A stretch of 64,000 nt of DNA from JASGTU01 sp963821815 (GTDB lineage: Bacteria > Chloroflexota > Anaerolineae > Caldilineales > Caldilineaceae). Shown here piece by piece: positions 17,147 to 25,852 of the stretch (position 1 is its first letter; every line of letters starts with the position of its first letter). The notes under the pieces were generated by a model. It did not search any database, was not told the origin of the DNA, and was given only the letters and a program-made list of their open reading frames with translations. The stretch spans positions 1,736,001 through 1,800,000 of the forward strand of contig CAWGFG010000006.1 of the NCBI GenBank assembly GCA_963821815.1, in the 5' to 3' direction. The translations under genes and the position numbers were made by a program.

Positions 17147-17989
17147 CTAGCCAAAGCGTCCAGTAATATAGTCTTCTGTTTGTTTATTTTTCGGTCGGGT
17201 AAACAACTGTTTCGTATTGGAATATTCGGCCAAACTACCCGTGCGATTGTCATCGACCATGAAGAAGGCGGTATATTCGGAAACGCGCGCAGCCTGCTGC
17301 ATATTGTGCGTTACAATGATGATGGTGTAGTCCTTGACCAACTCTCGCATCAGGTCTTCGATTAGAAGCGTGGCGATGGGGTCGAGTGCAGAGCAGGGCT
17401 CGTCCATCAGCAGAATTAAGGGGCGAACTGCTATGGCGCGTGCAATGCATAATCGCTGCTGCTGACCGCCGGAAAGTCCCAAGGCATTCTGACTTAGCTT
17501 ATCCTTCACTTCACCCCACAGTGCGGCACCTTTGAGCGATTCCTCGACGAGATCGTCCATGTTGCCCTTATATCCGTTGATCTTCGCGCCCCATGAAATG
17601 TTATCATAGATACTCTTGGGAAACGGATTGGGCTTCTGAAAGACCATTCCAACGCGGCGGCGTAGTTGTACAGGATCCACGTCCGGTGCGTACATGTTCT
17701 TACCGTGAAAGAGCACTTCACCTTCGACGCGAGCCGTCGGAATGAGATCGTTCATGCGATTGAAACAGCGAAGAACAGTGCTCTTGCCACAGCCGGAAGG
17801 CCCGATCATAGCCGTGATCTTGTTTCGTTCGATGTTCATGGTCACATCGCGTACGGCATGAAAATCGCCGTAGTAGACGTTCAGGTCTTTGGTCGCGATC
17901 GCGATCCCTTTACTTTCACTAGTTTTTGGGTTCTCGATCAGTGTCTCCGGTACCGCAGTCCTGATCTGTTCTGAAGTGACATCAGTCAT
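17147..17989 (-). CDS. pstB: phosphate ABC transporter ATP-binding protein
   Basis: A 280-residue ABC ATPase that energises phosphate import. Walker A 'GPSGCGKST', Q-loop 'FQKPNPFPKS' (the PstB-specific sequence), signature 'LSGGQQQRLCIARAIA', Walker B 'LILLMDEPCSALDP', H-loop 'IIVTHNMQQA'. The frame also opens eight codons earlier at 18013, overlapping pstA, but AGAGG lies about ten bases before the ATG at 17989. An N-terminal extension of about 30 residues precedes the ABC core. The C-terminus 'EDYITGRFG' is typical of PstB. Confidence 0.96.
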   Translation of the reverse strand: MTDVTSEQIRTAVPETLIENPKTSESKGIAIATKDLNVYYGDFHAVRDVTMNIERNKITAMIGPSGCGKSTVLRCFNRMNDLIPTARVEGEVLFHGKNMYAPDVDPVQLRRRVGMVFQKPNPFPKSIYDNISWGAKINGYKGNMDDLVEESLKGAALWGEVKDKLSQNALGLSGGQQQRLCIARAIAVRPLILLMDEPCSALDPIATLLIEDLMRELVKDYTIIIVTHNMQQAARVSEYTAFFMVDDNRTGSLAEYSNTKQLFTRPKNKQTEDYITGRFG

Positions 17990-18005
17990 TGTAGAGTATC
18001 CTCTA

Positions 18006-20132
18006 TCAAACACTTCGGTGACTGTACTTGTTTCTCATGTATACTGCGACCGCATTTAGCATGATCAGTAGTGTAAGCAATACGATACTCGCTGCTGCGG
18101 CGATGTTCTGGAATGCTGGCTGCGGGCGTGCAGTCCACTGATAGATCTGTGTTGGCAACGTCGTGAACTTCGCAAAGGGGCTAGCTGGGTTCGTGTTGAT
18201 AAACGTTGATGCGCCTACTACGACGAGCGGCGCAGTCTCGCCGATGGCGCGGGAAATGGCAAGAATGGATCCCGTCAACATGCCCGTAATGGCATTAGGC
18301 AACACATGCACCCACGTAGTTTGCCAGCGTGTAGCGCCCATACCGTAGGAAGCTTCGCGAATTGAACTCGGCACCGCTCGAATCGCCTCACGCGCATTGA
18401 TGATAACCAGCGGCAGAATCAGCAGACCCAACGTCAATCCAGCAGAGACAATAGTCCGCCCATTGGCGGTTGTATTGTCGACCACGCCAAACATCTGTCC
18501 ACTTGTGAATGGCTCCAGGAAACGCACGAATACGGCAAGACCAAGCAGACCATAGATAATGGACGGAACGCCCGCTAAGTTATTGATGTTCGTATCTACG
18601 ATATTCGCGAACCAGCTATTCTTATCCGCATATTCCTCCAGCCAGATGGCGGCGCCAATGCCGAGTGGAATGGCAAAGACAATTGCAATGCCTACTACCC
18701 AGAGCGAACCAAGAATGGCCGTTGCCACGCCTGCATTAGCCGGATCCGATGACTGCGGTGACGTGATAAAATCCCAGGACACCCAATTCTTCCATACCAT
18801 ATTTGCATCGGGGATGGTGGCGACTTCCAACTCAATGGACTTTGTATGGAAGATAGAGCGATACAGAGAATAGGTCGCCACATAATCCGGTTCAACCACT
18901 TCCACTTCGACCAACTCGAGCAGTTCAGCGTGAGACCGACCATCCAAAGGTTCATAATAGTTAAGAGCCTTGATGCGTCCCGCCGATAGGTAGTTCTCCA
19001 AGATAGCTATCAACTGAGTATTGCTTAAGTCACTCAATTGTACGTCACCGTAAACCTCGCTAACGAAGAAATCTAGTGTGCCACTGTCCGCACCGGGTAT
19101 ATACCGGGTAATGGATTCACTGGAAAGGGTCGGATCGACGTCCGACCAAGTCTTGGCAGTGGTGAAAAGCGTTTGCATCTGTTCGAAACTTAGGTCCGTG
19201 ACGTTGTTCTCAGGATTTGTCACGACAGCAATGGCGTCCGTACCGATGTGGAATTCAATCGGATCGCGCTTGCACGCATCGAGCTCTTGTCGAACCATAG
19301 CGCGGCTTACATTGACGACATCCGCGTCCTTGGCCACGCAATACTGCTGGATGCCGGCCTTCGAACCGATGACGTCAGTCTGAACGCCGCCGGTGTAGCC
19401 GGTATCAGCCAGAAACTCTTTTGCAACGCGCATCGTCACAGGCGCTACCGTGGAGCTGCCCGCTGTGACGATTCCTTGGCCCAGCCAATCTTCTTTCGCA
19501 ACTGCATCGGTGGATACTCCTGCCTCTGTAAGCTTGTCGTATCCGGCCTGTATTTCCTCATCGGTAACCGGGAAATATCCAATTTCATCCACGATTGCCT
19601 TCGCATGACGCAGGTAGTAGTCCACAAACGCAGCGACTTCCGGCTTGCTCTCGATGGTCTGCGCGTCCGTGTAAATGTAGAGCGGTCGCGACAGCGGATA
19701 GTCATGATTTTCGACAGTCTCCGCATTGGGACTCACACCGTCAACTGAGAGTGCGGTTAATTTCTCCTGCTGATCCAGGTAGTAGGCAAAACCGAAGAAT
19801 CCGACCGCATTGGGATCTGATTCAACGCCTTGCACCAACACGGTGTCGTCCTCACTGGATACCGTATTCTCTGCATTCAGCATATCGTTTTCAAACACCC
19901 ACGTGACGAGCTGCTCTGGATCGTATTGGTTGACCACTGCGGTGTAGCCAAAGCTGTCGTTGATAATGGACAGCAGAAGGACCAACAGAACGACGACACC
20001 GACTAGAGTGGATAGCGCAAAGACTACCGCCCAAATTTGGTTTCGACGCGATCGTCGGGTATCGAGTCTCTCCAACTCCTCTTCCGAGAGATAGCCTAGT
20101 TCCCAGTCTGGAAGATGATCCTGATATGCCAT
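18006..20132 (-). CDS. pstA: phosphate permease PstA with an inserted, circularly permuted PstS-like domain
   Basis: A 708-residue protein against the usual about 290 for PstA. Residues 1-32 are cytoplasmic, 33-57 is membrane helix 1, and 462-700 hold the remaining helices and the permease coupling loop ('AVPSSIREASYGMGATRWQT', 'SRAIGETAPLVV'). Between them, in what should be the periplasmic loop, residues about 85-205 match the C-terminal half of this operon's own PstS ('DDTVLVQGVESD', 'GFFGFAYYLDQQ', 'YPLSRPLYIYTDA', 'IGYFP') and 219-360 match the N-terminal half ('IVTAGSSTVAPV', 'NVSRAM', 'RDPIEFHIGTDAIAV', 'PGADSGTLDFF'). The two halves are therefore swapped. Phosphate-contact motifs (GSST, SR, DSGT) are kept. 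Start ATG overlaps the pstC stop by one base (TAATG). Confidence 0.93.
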   Translation of the reverse strand: MAYQDHLPDWELGYLSEEELERLDTRRSRRNQIWAVVFALSTLVGVVVLLVLLLSIINDSFGYTAVVNQYDPEQLVTWVFENDMLNAENTVSSEDDTVLVQGVESDPNAVGFFGFAYYLDQQEKLTALSVDGVSPNAETVENHDYPLSRPLYIYTDAQTIESKPEVAAFVDYYLRHAKAIVDEIGYFPVTDEEIQAGYDKLTEAGVSTDAVAKEDWLGQGIVTAGSSTVAPVTMRVAKEFLADTGYTGGVQTDVIGSKAGIQQYCVAKDADVVNVSRAMVRQELDACKRDPIEFHIGTDAIAVVTNPENNVTDLSFEQMQTLFTTAKTWSDVDPTLSSESITRYIPGADSGTLDFFVSEVYGDVQLSDLSNTQLIAILENYLSAGRIKALNYYEPLDGRSHAELLELVEVEVVEPDYVATYSLYRSIFHTKSIELEVATIPDANMVWKNWVSWDFITSPQSSDPANAGVATAILGSLWVVGIAIVFAIPLGIGAAIWLEEYADKNSWFANIVDTNINNLAGVPSIIYGLLGLAVFVRFLEPFTSGQMFGVVDNTTANGRTIVSAGLTLGLLILPLVIINAREAIRAVPSSIREASYGMGATRWQTTWVHVLPNAITGMLTGSILAISRAIGETAPLVVVGASTFINTNPASPFAKFTTLPTQIYQWTARPQPAFQNIAAAASIVLLTLLIMLNAVAVYMRNKYSHRSV

Positions 20133-21121
20133 TATTCGTATACCTCACGGTATCTGCGGACAACCCATCTAGCGATTATGTTCAGTGTCAACGTTATGAT
20201 GAAGAGCACCAAGCCGATAGCAAAGATGCTTTCATAGTCAACTGAGTTGTAACTCAGGTCACCGCCGCTGATTCGCACCATATGTCCGGTCATCGTCTCG
20301 CCAGCCTTGAACGGATTGAACAACGCCAGGTCCGTCAATGCGTCTCGCCAGCTCGGGAAGTTTCTAGGACCGGCGCCGGCGGCTAGGGCAACGATCATAG
20401 TCTCGCCGACCGCACGCGAAATGGAGACAATGAATGCCGCCACCAAGCCGGACGTGGCAGCAGGCAGTACAATGCTGGTCGACGTCTCTAGCTTTCGTGC
20501 ACCAAGACCGTAGGCTGCCTCCCTCAATGACCTGGGTACTGCGTGCAGCGCATCTTCGGACATGGAAGTCACGAGGGGCAGGATGAGTATACCGACGACC
20601 AGACCCGCCGAAAGAATATTGTAAACCTCGACTGTATCTGTTCCGAAGACGCCGCGAATCATGGGCGTAACAAATGAAAGGGCAAAGTAGCCGTAGACGA
20701 CCGTCGGAATGCCAGCTAGAATTTCAAGCACTGGTTTCAACGTGCTGCGCACGCGCTGCGACGCGTATTCACTCAGGTAGATGGCGATCATGACGCCGAT
20801 GGGGATCGCAACAACTACCGAAATAACGCCGATGAGCAGCGTCATCGTTAACAGAGGCCAGATGCCGAAATCGCCAATGCGAGGCTGCCACGAGATGCCG
20901 GTCACAAACTCTAGAATTCGCACGTCCGGCCGCGTGAAGAAATCCAACGCCGTGGACAGTAGCACGATCACGATGCCGACGGTTGTGAGGATCGATACAA
21001 TACCACAGAAAACTAGCGCCGCCTCAATAATGGTTTCACCGATACGCCGCTGTTTATGCAGATCGATCTCATCAATCGTTTTAGCGTTTATCCTCGAGGT
21101 CGTCACGATGTCACTCTGCAT
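20132..21121 (-). CDS. pstC: phosphate ABC transporter permease PstC
   Basis: A 329-residue permease with six membrane helices; the first lies at about 30-55. The coupling motif 'AVPRSLREAAYGLGARKLET' (EAA loop) and 'SRAVGETMIVALAAG' mark it as PstC. Unlike its partner PstA it has only the normal short first periplasmic loop, so the added binding domain is present on one side of the permease heterodimer only. Ends one base into the pstA start codon, giving translational coupling. Confidence 0.95.
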   Translation of the reverse strand: MQSDIVTTSRINAKTIDEIDLHKQRRIGETIIEAALVFCGIVSILTTVGIVIVLLSTALDFFTRPDVRILEFVTGISWQPRIGDFGIWPLLTMTLLIGVISVVVAIPIGVMIAIYLSEYASQRVRSTLKPVLEILAGIPTVVYGYFALSFVTPMIRGVFGTDTVEVYNILSAGLVVGILILPLVTSMSEDALHAVPRSLREAAYGLGARKLETSTSIVLPAATSGLVAAFIVSISRAVGETMIVALAAGAGPRNFPSWRDALTDLALFNPFKAGETMTGHMVRISGGDLSYNSVDYESIFAIGLVLFIITLTLNIIARWVVRRYREVYE

Positions 21122-21303
21122 TTCCTAATTTCCTTAACAGGAGGGAACCCATGCGCTGAAAGAGACCAATTCCAGTTACTTTGCTGTTTGTTTCTATTCT
21201 TCTTCGCCGTATAAATGGCTGAAATCTTCAGAATCGTTTTATTCAAAGTCGAGTTCGGAATTGCGATTGCTAAAATATATTCATAAATTATTTCGAACGA
21301 AAC

Positions 21304-21344
21304 GAGCAGTGGAGAGCTAGGTGTTCGCTATCTCCCCACTGCTC
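21304..21344 (-). terminator. hairpin between pstS and pstC (attenuator or mRNA-stabilising)
   Basis: On the minus strand GAGCAGTGGGGAGATAGC can pair with GCTCTCCACTGCTC across a short loop, followed by GTTTCGTT. It lies 60 bp after the pstS stop and 180 bp before pstC. Such hairpins commonly leave more binding-protein mRNA than permease mRNA. Confidence 0.6.
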
Positions 21345-21404
21345 TATCTTTGCACTAACTCTAGTTACTTGCTCGATACTCTCTTAGACCTTCAACAGTT
21401 CTGC

Positions 21405-22466
21405 TTACTGGGCGAGTACTTCAGCAAGCTTGGTTCGCGCTTGGTTCAGTGCGTCTTCGTGTGCTGGGAAGTAGCCAACTCGCTGAACTTCCTCGTTGAC
21501 ATGCGTCAGATAGAAGTTCAGGAAGGCGCCAACCTGCGGTTTGCTCTGGATAATGCCTGCATCTGAGTACAAGAACAACGGGCGCGCCAGCGGGTACTCG
21601 TTGCTGTCGACAGTCTCGTCGGAAGCGACGACGCCGTCGAGAGAGAGTATGTCCAGTGTATCCTGGTTCTCGACGTAGTAGGCGTAACCGAAGAAGCCAA
21701 CGCCGTCCTTACTACCGGCAATCCCTTGAACCAGGACGTTGTCGTCCTCACTGAGCTGTAGGTTCTGAGCGCCCAGGAACTTATCCTCAGCCTCGTCACC
21801 GTAGACTGGTGTCATGACTGCTTCGATGAAATAGTCGAAGGTACCGCTGTCTGTGCCGGGGGCGAAACGCTGGATGGGCTCATCCGGCCATTCAGGATTC
21901 ACGTCAGACCAGTTGGTGTAGTCTGAAGAGAAGATGTAGGCCAATTCTTCCATTGTCACGCCATCATTCAGCCAATCATTTTCAGGATTGACGGTGACTG
22001 CGATTGCGTCGGTGCCGACACGGAACTCGATCGGATCGCGACCGATGGCGGAACACTGCTCAACTTCTGAATCCTTGATCGCGCGGCTGGCGTTGGAAAT
22101 GTCAGATTCACCTTCGCCGCAGAAACGGGCGAAGCCGGCGCCGCTGCCAATGCTGTCAACGGTAATTTGTCCCGAGTAACCTTCGTCGATAAATCGCTCA
22201 GCCATAGCTTCGCTCAGCGGGAAAACCGTGGAACTGCCGGCTGTGACGATGTCGCCGGAGACTTCAAGAGGGTTGACTTCTGGCAGCTCGCCTGCGGCTT
22301 GCGCCGGTGCGGCTTCTTCTGCCGGTGTAGCCTCTTCTGCCGGTGTAGCCTCTTCTGCTGGTGTAGCTTCTTCAGCTGGGGCGGTTGTCGAACGCGAGCG
22401 TCCACAGGCTGAGACTGTGAGCGCAATAACAATGATTACTGCAATAATCCACCAAGTACGACGCAT
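21405..22466 (-). CDS. pstS: phosphate-binding lipoprotein PstS
   Basis: A 353-residue periplasmic-type binding protein. Residues 1-21 form a lipoprotein signal ending 'ALTVSAC', so Cys21 should be lipidated. Residues about 27-60 are a flexible linker of repeated ATPAEE units. The binding fold follows: 'IVTAGSSTVFPLSEAMAE', 'DSIGSGAGF', 'SNASRAI', 'GTDSGTFDYF', then the C-terminal half 'DDNVLVQGI', 'GFFGYAYYVENQD', 'YPLARPLFLYSDAG', 'VGYFP'. It delivers phosphate to PstCA. It is the template for the swapped domain inside PstA. A clear AAGGAG precedes the ATG by seven bases. Confidence 0.96.
   Translation of the reverse strand: MRRTWWIIAVIIVIALTVSACGRSRSTTAPAEEATPAEEATPAEEATPAEEAAPAQAAGELPEVNPLEVSGDIVTAGSSTVFPLSEAMAERFIDEGYSGQITVDSIGSGAGFARFCGEGESDISNASRAIKDSEVEQCSAIGRDPIEFRVGTDAIAVTVNPENDWLNDGVTMEELAYIFSSDYTNWSDVNPEWPDEPIQRFAPGTDSGTFDYFIEAVMTPVYGDEAEDKFLGAQNLQLSEDDNVLVQGIAGSKDGVGFFGYAYYVENQDTLDILSLDGVVASDETVDSNEYPLARPLFLYSDAGIIQSKPQVGAFLNFYLTHVNEEVQRVGYFPAHEDALNQARTKLAEVLAQ
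22317..22376. repeat. 18-bp tandem repeat coding for the PstS linker
   Basis: Three consecutive 18-bp units (TTCTGCCGGTGTAGCCTC and close variants at 22317, 22335 and 22353) plus a partial fourth. They keep frame and encode ATPAEE repeats in the lipoprotein linker; repeat number may vary between strains. Confidence 0.85.
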
Positions 22467-22532
22467 CTGATTTGCTCCTTGTTAAGCAATTTGTCTAGCT
22501 TATCGACTACAGTCGGTGTCAAACAGCGAAAC

Positions 22533-22577
22533 CACTAAATAGCACCGCATTTCAGTCACCTATTACGCTATTTAGTG
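22533..22577 (-). promoter_or_regulatory. perfect inverted repeat in the pstS upstream region
   Basis: CACTAAATAGC (22533-22543) and GCTATTTAGTG (22567-22577) are perfect 11-bp complements with a 23-bp loop, between the Pho-box-like array and the pstS start. It could be a leader RNA stem, the 3' end of phoR mRNA, or a binding site. Confidence 0.55.
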
Positions 22578-22612
22578 TAAATGTGCGTCATTAACAAATG
22601 AACGCGCGCGAA

Positions 22613-22650
22613 TTCAACGTATTGTTAACGTTGAGTAAACAATTGTTAAC
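22613..22650 (-). promoter_or_regulatory. Pho-box-like direct repeats upstream of pstS
   Basis: On the minus strand four hexamers GTTAAC, GTTTAC, GTTAAC and GTTGAA begin at 22650, 22640, 22629 and 22618, i.e. at 10, 11 and 11 bp spacing. One-turn phasing of TTAAC-type direct repeats is how PhoB/PhoP-family regulators bind (compare the cyanobacterial 8+3 Pho box). The adjacent phoB-phoR pair makes them the likely ligand. Confidence 0.7.
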
Positions 22651-22704
22651 AAACGCGAGTGCGAACATCAAAATGTTGATATTTGGGTAAACTATGATGT
22701 GAGA

Positions 22705-24693
22705 CTAGCTTGAATCCGTACCTGGACGTGACGCCTTGGAAGATACGCCTGCCGCAGTTTCGGTACTGGAGGCGTCATTCTGTGGTCGAACAACCGGAGT
22801 CGATTTGCTGTCCGAAGGACTGCTAGCAGATGAATCTGGGGTTGGCTGCGAAGATGTAGCAGTGGATTGTGCTGATAAGTCTGCTGAAGAGATGGCTGGC
22901 GTAGATGCAGTTGCTGCGATACGCAGGCTGAACCCGAACTCGCTCCACTCGCCCTCCACACTCTCCACCCAAATCTCGCCGCCGTGCGCTTGCACGAGAT
23001 GGTTGGAGATTGATAAGCCCAACCCGGTGCCGCCGATCGAGCGTGAGCGGTCAGCTTTGTAGAAACGTTCGAATACGCGTTCCAGGTCTTCCGCTGCAAT
23101 TCCGATGCCGTTGTCGCGTACGGTGATATGAACTACGTCTGCATGCTGCACGGCGCGAATATCCACATGACCGCCTTCAGAAGAGAACTTGATTGCATTG
23201 TGCACGAGATTGGTGACGACCTGGCCTGCTCGGTGCATATCCGCCAGCACCATTGGCAAGTTCTTGGCAATGTCAATGCGGAGCTCAATCCCGGCTCGCT
23301 CCGCTTGCGTCCGCAAGCGCTCCACCGCATTTAGCAGCAATTCCTGTACGCGCACTGGTCGCATCTCCAGCGGCACCTGACCGGATTCGATGCGCGATAA
23401 CTCCATAAGTTCCGAGACCATTTGCGTCAGCGCATCGACCTCGACTTCCATCCTACCTAGAAATCGCTTGGCTGCAGGAGGGTCCTCTATTGCGCCGTCT
23501 CGTAACGTCTCGACCAAGGCTCGCAAGGACGCAAGCGGCGTGCGTAACTCGTGCGACACGTTGCTGACAAAATCTTGACGTATAGTTTGCAGGTGACGCA
23601 GCTGTGTCAGATCCTGGATCATTACCAGGTAGCCGCGCGCGCGCCGTTTGAGGAATGGTGTGATGACAATGTGAATTGAACTGTCGTGCAACAAATCAAT
23701 TGTAGCAGACTGTTCTTTGCCTGTTTCTTGGCATCTTTGCCATACGGCAGCAATGCGGAAGTCCTTGGCGACCTGTACAAATGATTTCTTGTTTGCGCTG
23801 CGGATGGTCACGTTGAGAATGCGTGCCGCTGCGGGATTCATGGACCGCACTTCGCCGCGCCGATTGAGTATGACAATGCCGTCGTTCATCGTCCGTAGCA
23901 CTGTGTTCAGTCGGTCGCGCTCCTTGCGCCGCTTGGTCGTCTGTGACTGCAGTCGATCGGCCATTCGATTCAGCGACTGAGCCAACTGCCCTACCTGCCC
24001 ACGCCCCAGGACAATGACACGTGCGTCCAGGTCACCGGACGCGATGCGCCTGACCATGCTGTTCAGCCGTCCCAGGCCATATGTCAACCTATAGGTGATA
24101 GCGAGAACGAGGCCTAGCAATACAAGAGTCGTGAAGAGATAGGCGCCAAGGAGCCACGTATGGATAGAGTCAATATGCGCTTCAACGGTACTTGAAATAT
24201 CGGTCAGATGTAGAATTCCGGCTAATTGATCACCGGCAAATATAGGTGCAGCAGCATAATACACTGTCGCACCGTTCTGTGCTGTTCGCTCATCAACTCC
24301 GACCCGTCCATTGCTGGCGGCACGCATTTCTGGACCCTGTGTGTCGAACGCATCAGAGGGAGAGGACGAAACACTGGCTATCTGACCGCCATCGATGTCA
24401 TACAGAGTGACGGTGGCGCCGCTGCCGCTCTCGATAGCGTCTAGAAAATGTGCCAGCTCCTTTGAATCGCCCGGAAGCCCATCCGCGAATAATTCGTTCT
24501 GGCTGTAGCCCAAAGCACGTTCGCCAAGTTCGGCTTCATATTGGTCGCGCAATACTGAACTGACCTGGAACCAAAGAAAAAGAGTGGACAAGGTCATGAC
24601 CGCCACTACGATAGCCATAGGCAGCAGTGCCGAGCGCCAGAAACCACTCGATCCTAATATTATTCTACTTTGTTGAAGGCTTACCTTGTGCAT
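22705..24693 (-). CDS. phoR: PhoR-type sensor histidine kinase with Ser/Thr/Pro-rich tail
   Basis: A 662-residue membrane kinase. Membrane helices at about 22-43 and 180-200 flank an extracytoplasmic sensor of some 135 residues; HAMP about 200-255, PAS about 260-365 ('TMNDGIVILNRRGEVRSMNP'), HisKA with His381 ('SHELRTPLASLRALVETL'), HATPase with 'NLVHNAIKFS', 'DNGIGIAAEDL', 'GGTGLGLSIS'. Residues about 595-662 are an unusual tail almost wholly of Ser, Thr, Ala, Pro and Asp, with no known domain. It is encoded 10 bp after the response regulator and upstream of pstS, so it should sense phosphate status through Pst/PhoU. Confidence 0.92.
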   Translation of the reverse strand: MHKVSLQQSRIILGSSGFWRSALLPMAIVVAVMTLSTLFLWFQVSSVLRDQYEAELGERALGYSQNELFADGLPGDSKELAHFLDAIESGSGATVTLYDIDGGQIASVSSSPSDAFDTQGPEMRAASNGRVGVDERTAQNGATVYYAAAPIFAGDQLAGILHLTDISSTVEAHIDSIHTWLLGAYLFTTLVLLGLVLAITYRLTYGLGRLNSMVRRIASGDLDARVIVLGRGQVGQLAQSLNRMADRLQSQTTKRRKERDRLNTVLRTMNDGIVILNRRGEVRSMNPAAARILNVTIRSANKKSFVQVAKDFRIAAVWQRCQETGKEQSATIDLLHDSSIHIVITPFLKRRARGYLVMIQDLTQLRHLQTIRQDFVSNVSHELRTPLASLRALVETLRDGAIEDPPAAKRFLGRMEVEVDALTQMVSELMELSRIESGQVPLEMRPVRVQELLLNAVERLRTQAERAGIELRIDIAKNLPMVLADMHRAGQVVTNLVHNAIKFSSEGGHVDIRAVQHADVVHITVRDNGIGIAAEDLERVFERFYKADRSRSIGGTGLGLSISNHLVQAHGGEIWVESVEGEWSEFGFSLRIAATASTPAISSADLSAQSTATSSQPTPDSSASSPSDSKSTPVVRPQNDASSTETAAGVSSKASRPGTDSS

Positions 24694-24703
24694 TTCCGGT
24701 CCT

Positions 24704-25429
24704 CTAGCCGTCGAAGCGATACCCTACGCCGCGCACGGTAATAATGCGCTGTGGGTTCGATGGATCACTCTCTATCTTTTCGCGCAGCCAACGCACATGC
24801 ACATCCACTGTTCGGCTTCCGCCATCATAATCCCAGCCCCACACGCGTTCAAGGATGAGATCGCGACTTAACACCATGCCGCGGTTGCGTGCCAGGAACT
24901 CCAGCAGATCGAACTCTTTCGGCTTAAGATGCACGAGCTCGCCATGGCTTGACGTTTCACGGCGATCTAGGTCGATAACCAGGTCCTCGTAGCAAAGTTT
25001 GCCCCGTCCGAGGTCCTGCTGCAAGGGGTCATCAGCTGCCGCAGCGGTTGTTTCCTCGCGGATCAGCCGCACTCTGCGCAGCAGCGCCTTCACTCGCGCC
25101 ATTAATTCGCGCATGCTGAACGGCTTGGTCAGGTAATCATCTGCACCGACTTCGAGTCCAACCACCTTGTCCACTTCTTCTGCACGCGCCGTCAGCATTA
25201 ATATCGGCACGTTCGATTCTTGCCGCAGAATGCGACAAACTTCAAAACCATCCAGCAGCGGCAGCATGACATCGAGTATGACTAAATCTGGTTGCTCGCT
25301 ACGCGCTGTCGCCAATGCCTCAGCGCCATCCATTGCGGTAACAACCTCATAGCCCTGGCGTAGTAGGTTATATTCAAGCGTATCTACAAGTGCAGGTTCA
25401 TCCTCAACGATCAGTATTCTGTAACTCAT
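24704..25429 (-). CDS. phoB: PhoB/PhoP-type response regulator (OmpR family)
   Basis: A 241-residue two-domain regulator. Receiver domain 1-120 with acidic pocket Glu9/Asp10/Glu11, phosphoacceptor Asp53 ('LVILDVMLPLLDG') and 'KPFSMRE' Lys; a 20-residue linker; OmpR-type winged helix about 140-240 ('LKPKEFDLLEFLARNRGMVL', 'VDVHVRWLREKIE', 'TVRGVGYRF'). Probable ligand of the direct-repeat array before pstS. GAAGG lies five bases before the ATG. First gene of the phoB-phoR-pst-phoU run. Confidence 0.92.
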   Translation of the reverse strand: MSYRILIVEDEPALVDTLEYNLLRQGYEVVTAMDGAEALATARSEQPDLVILDVMLPLLDGFEVCRILRQESNVPILMLTARAEEVDKVVGLEVGADDYLTKPFSMRELMARVKALLRRVRLIREETTAAAADDPLQQDLGRGKLCYEDLVIDLDRRETSSHGELVHLKPKEFDLLEFLARNRGMVLSRDLILERVWGWDYDGGSRTVDVHVRWLREKIESDPSNPQRIITVRGVGYRFDG

Positions 25430-25852
25430 TTCGGCCTTCGCATTGATTTAGCTGCAAGTGATGGATAGATCTACAGTAAATAATACAGAATATGCGTCAT
25501 CGATTACGTCATTGTGCACTTTATGATTGACCGAGATATGCCTTCCTGTATGCGCTACTTCTGTTCTGCGATTTCTTGGACTCCATCCGATCCTTCTGCG
25601 CGAACACAAGCGTACGAACTCAATCCATGCGTCTGAAATACTACAACGCAAACAGGCGCATCCTCGATTACAGGAACGCGAGCGTGCATTGCTACTGAGT
25701 ATGTCTGGTTTTGAAGGTGATTGCAAACCCGAAGCTGGTTACAATGTGAAACTATTCACAAATTGCGCAGTATTTTGAGGCATGAGGACGGAGCGTGCGG
25801 CTACTTTGTGGCGTGTTTTAGTCACAGTCATTCGTACCGCATAAAGATGCGC
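25430..25852. other. intergenic region, no gene recognised
   Basis: About 420 bp between phoB and the transporter gene. No coding frame with a ribosome binding site or family resemblance, no strong terminator, and only weak promoter-like hexamers were found. Confidence 0.5.

Noticed and set aside
22317..22376. Tandem 18-bp repeats that might suggest a CRISPR array
   Set aside because: Units are contiguous without spacers and encode ATPAEE repeats in the PstS linker.
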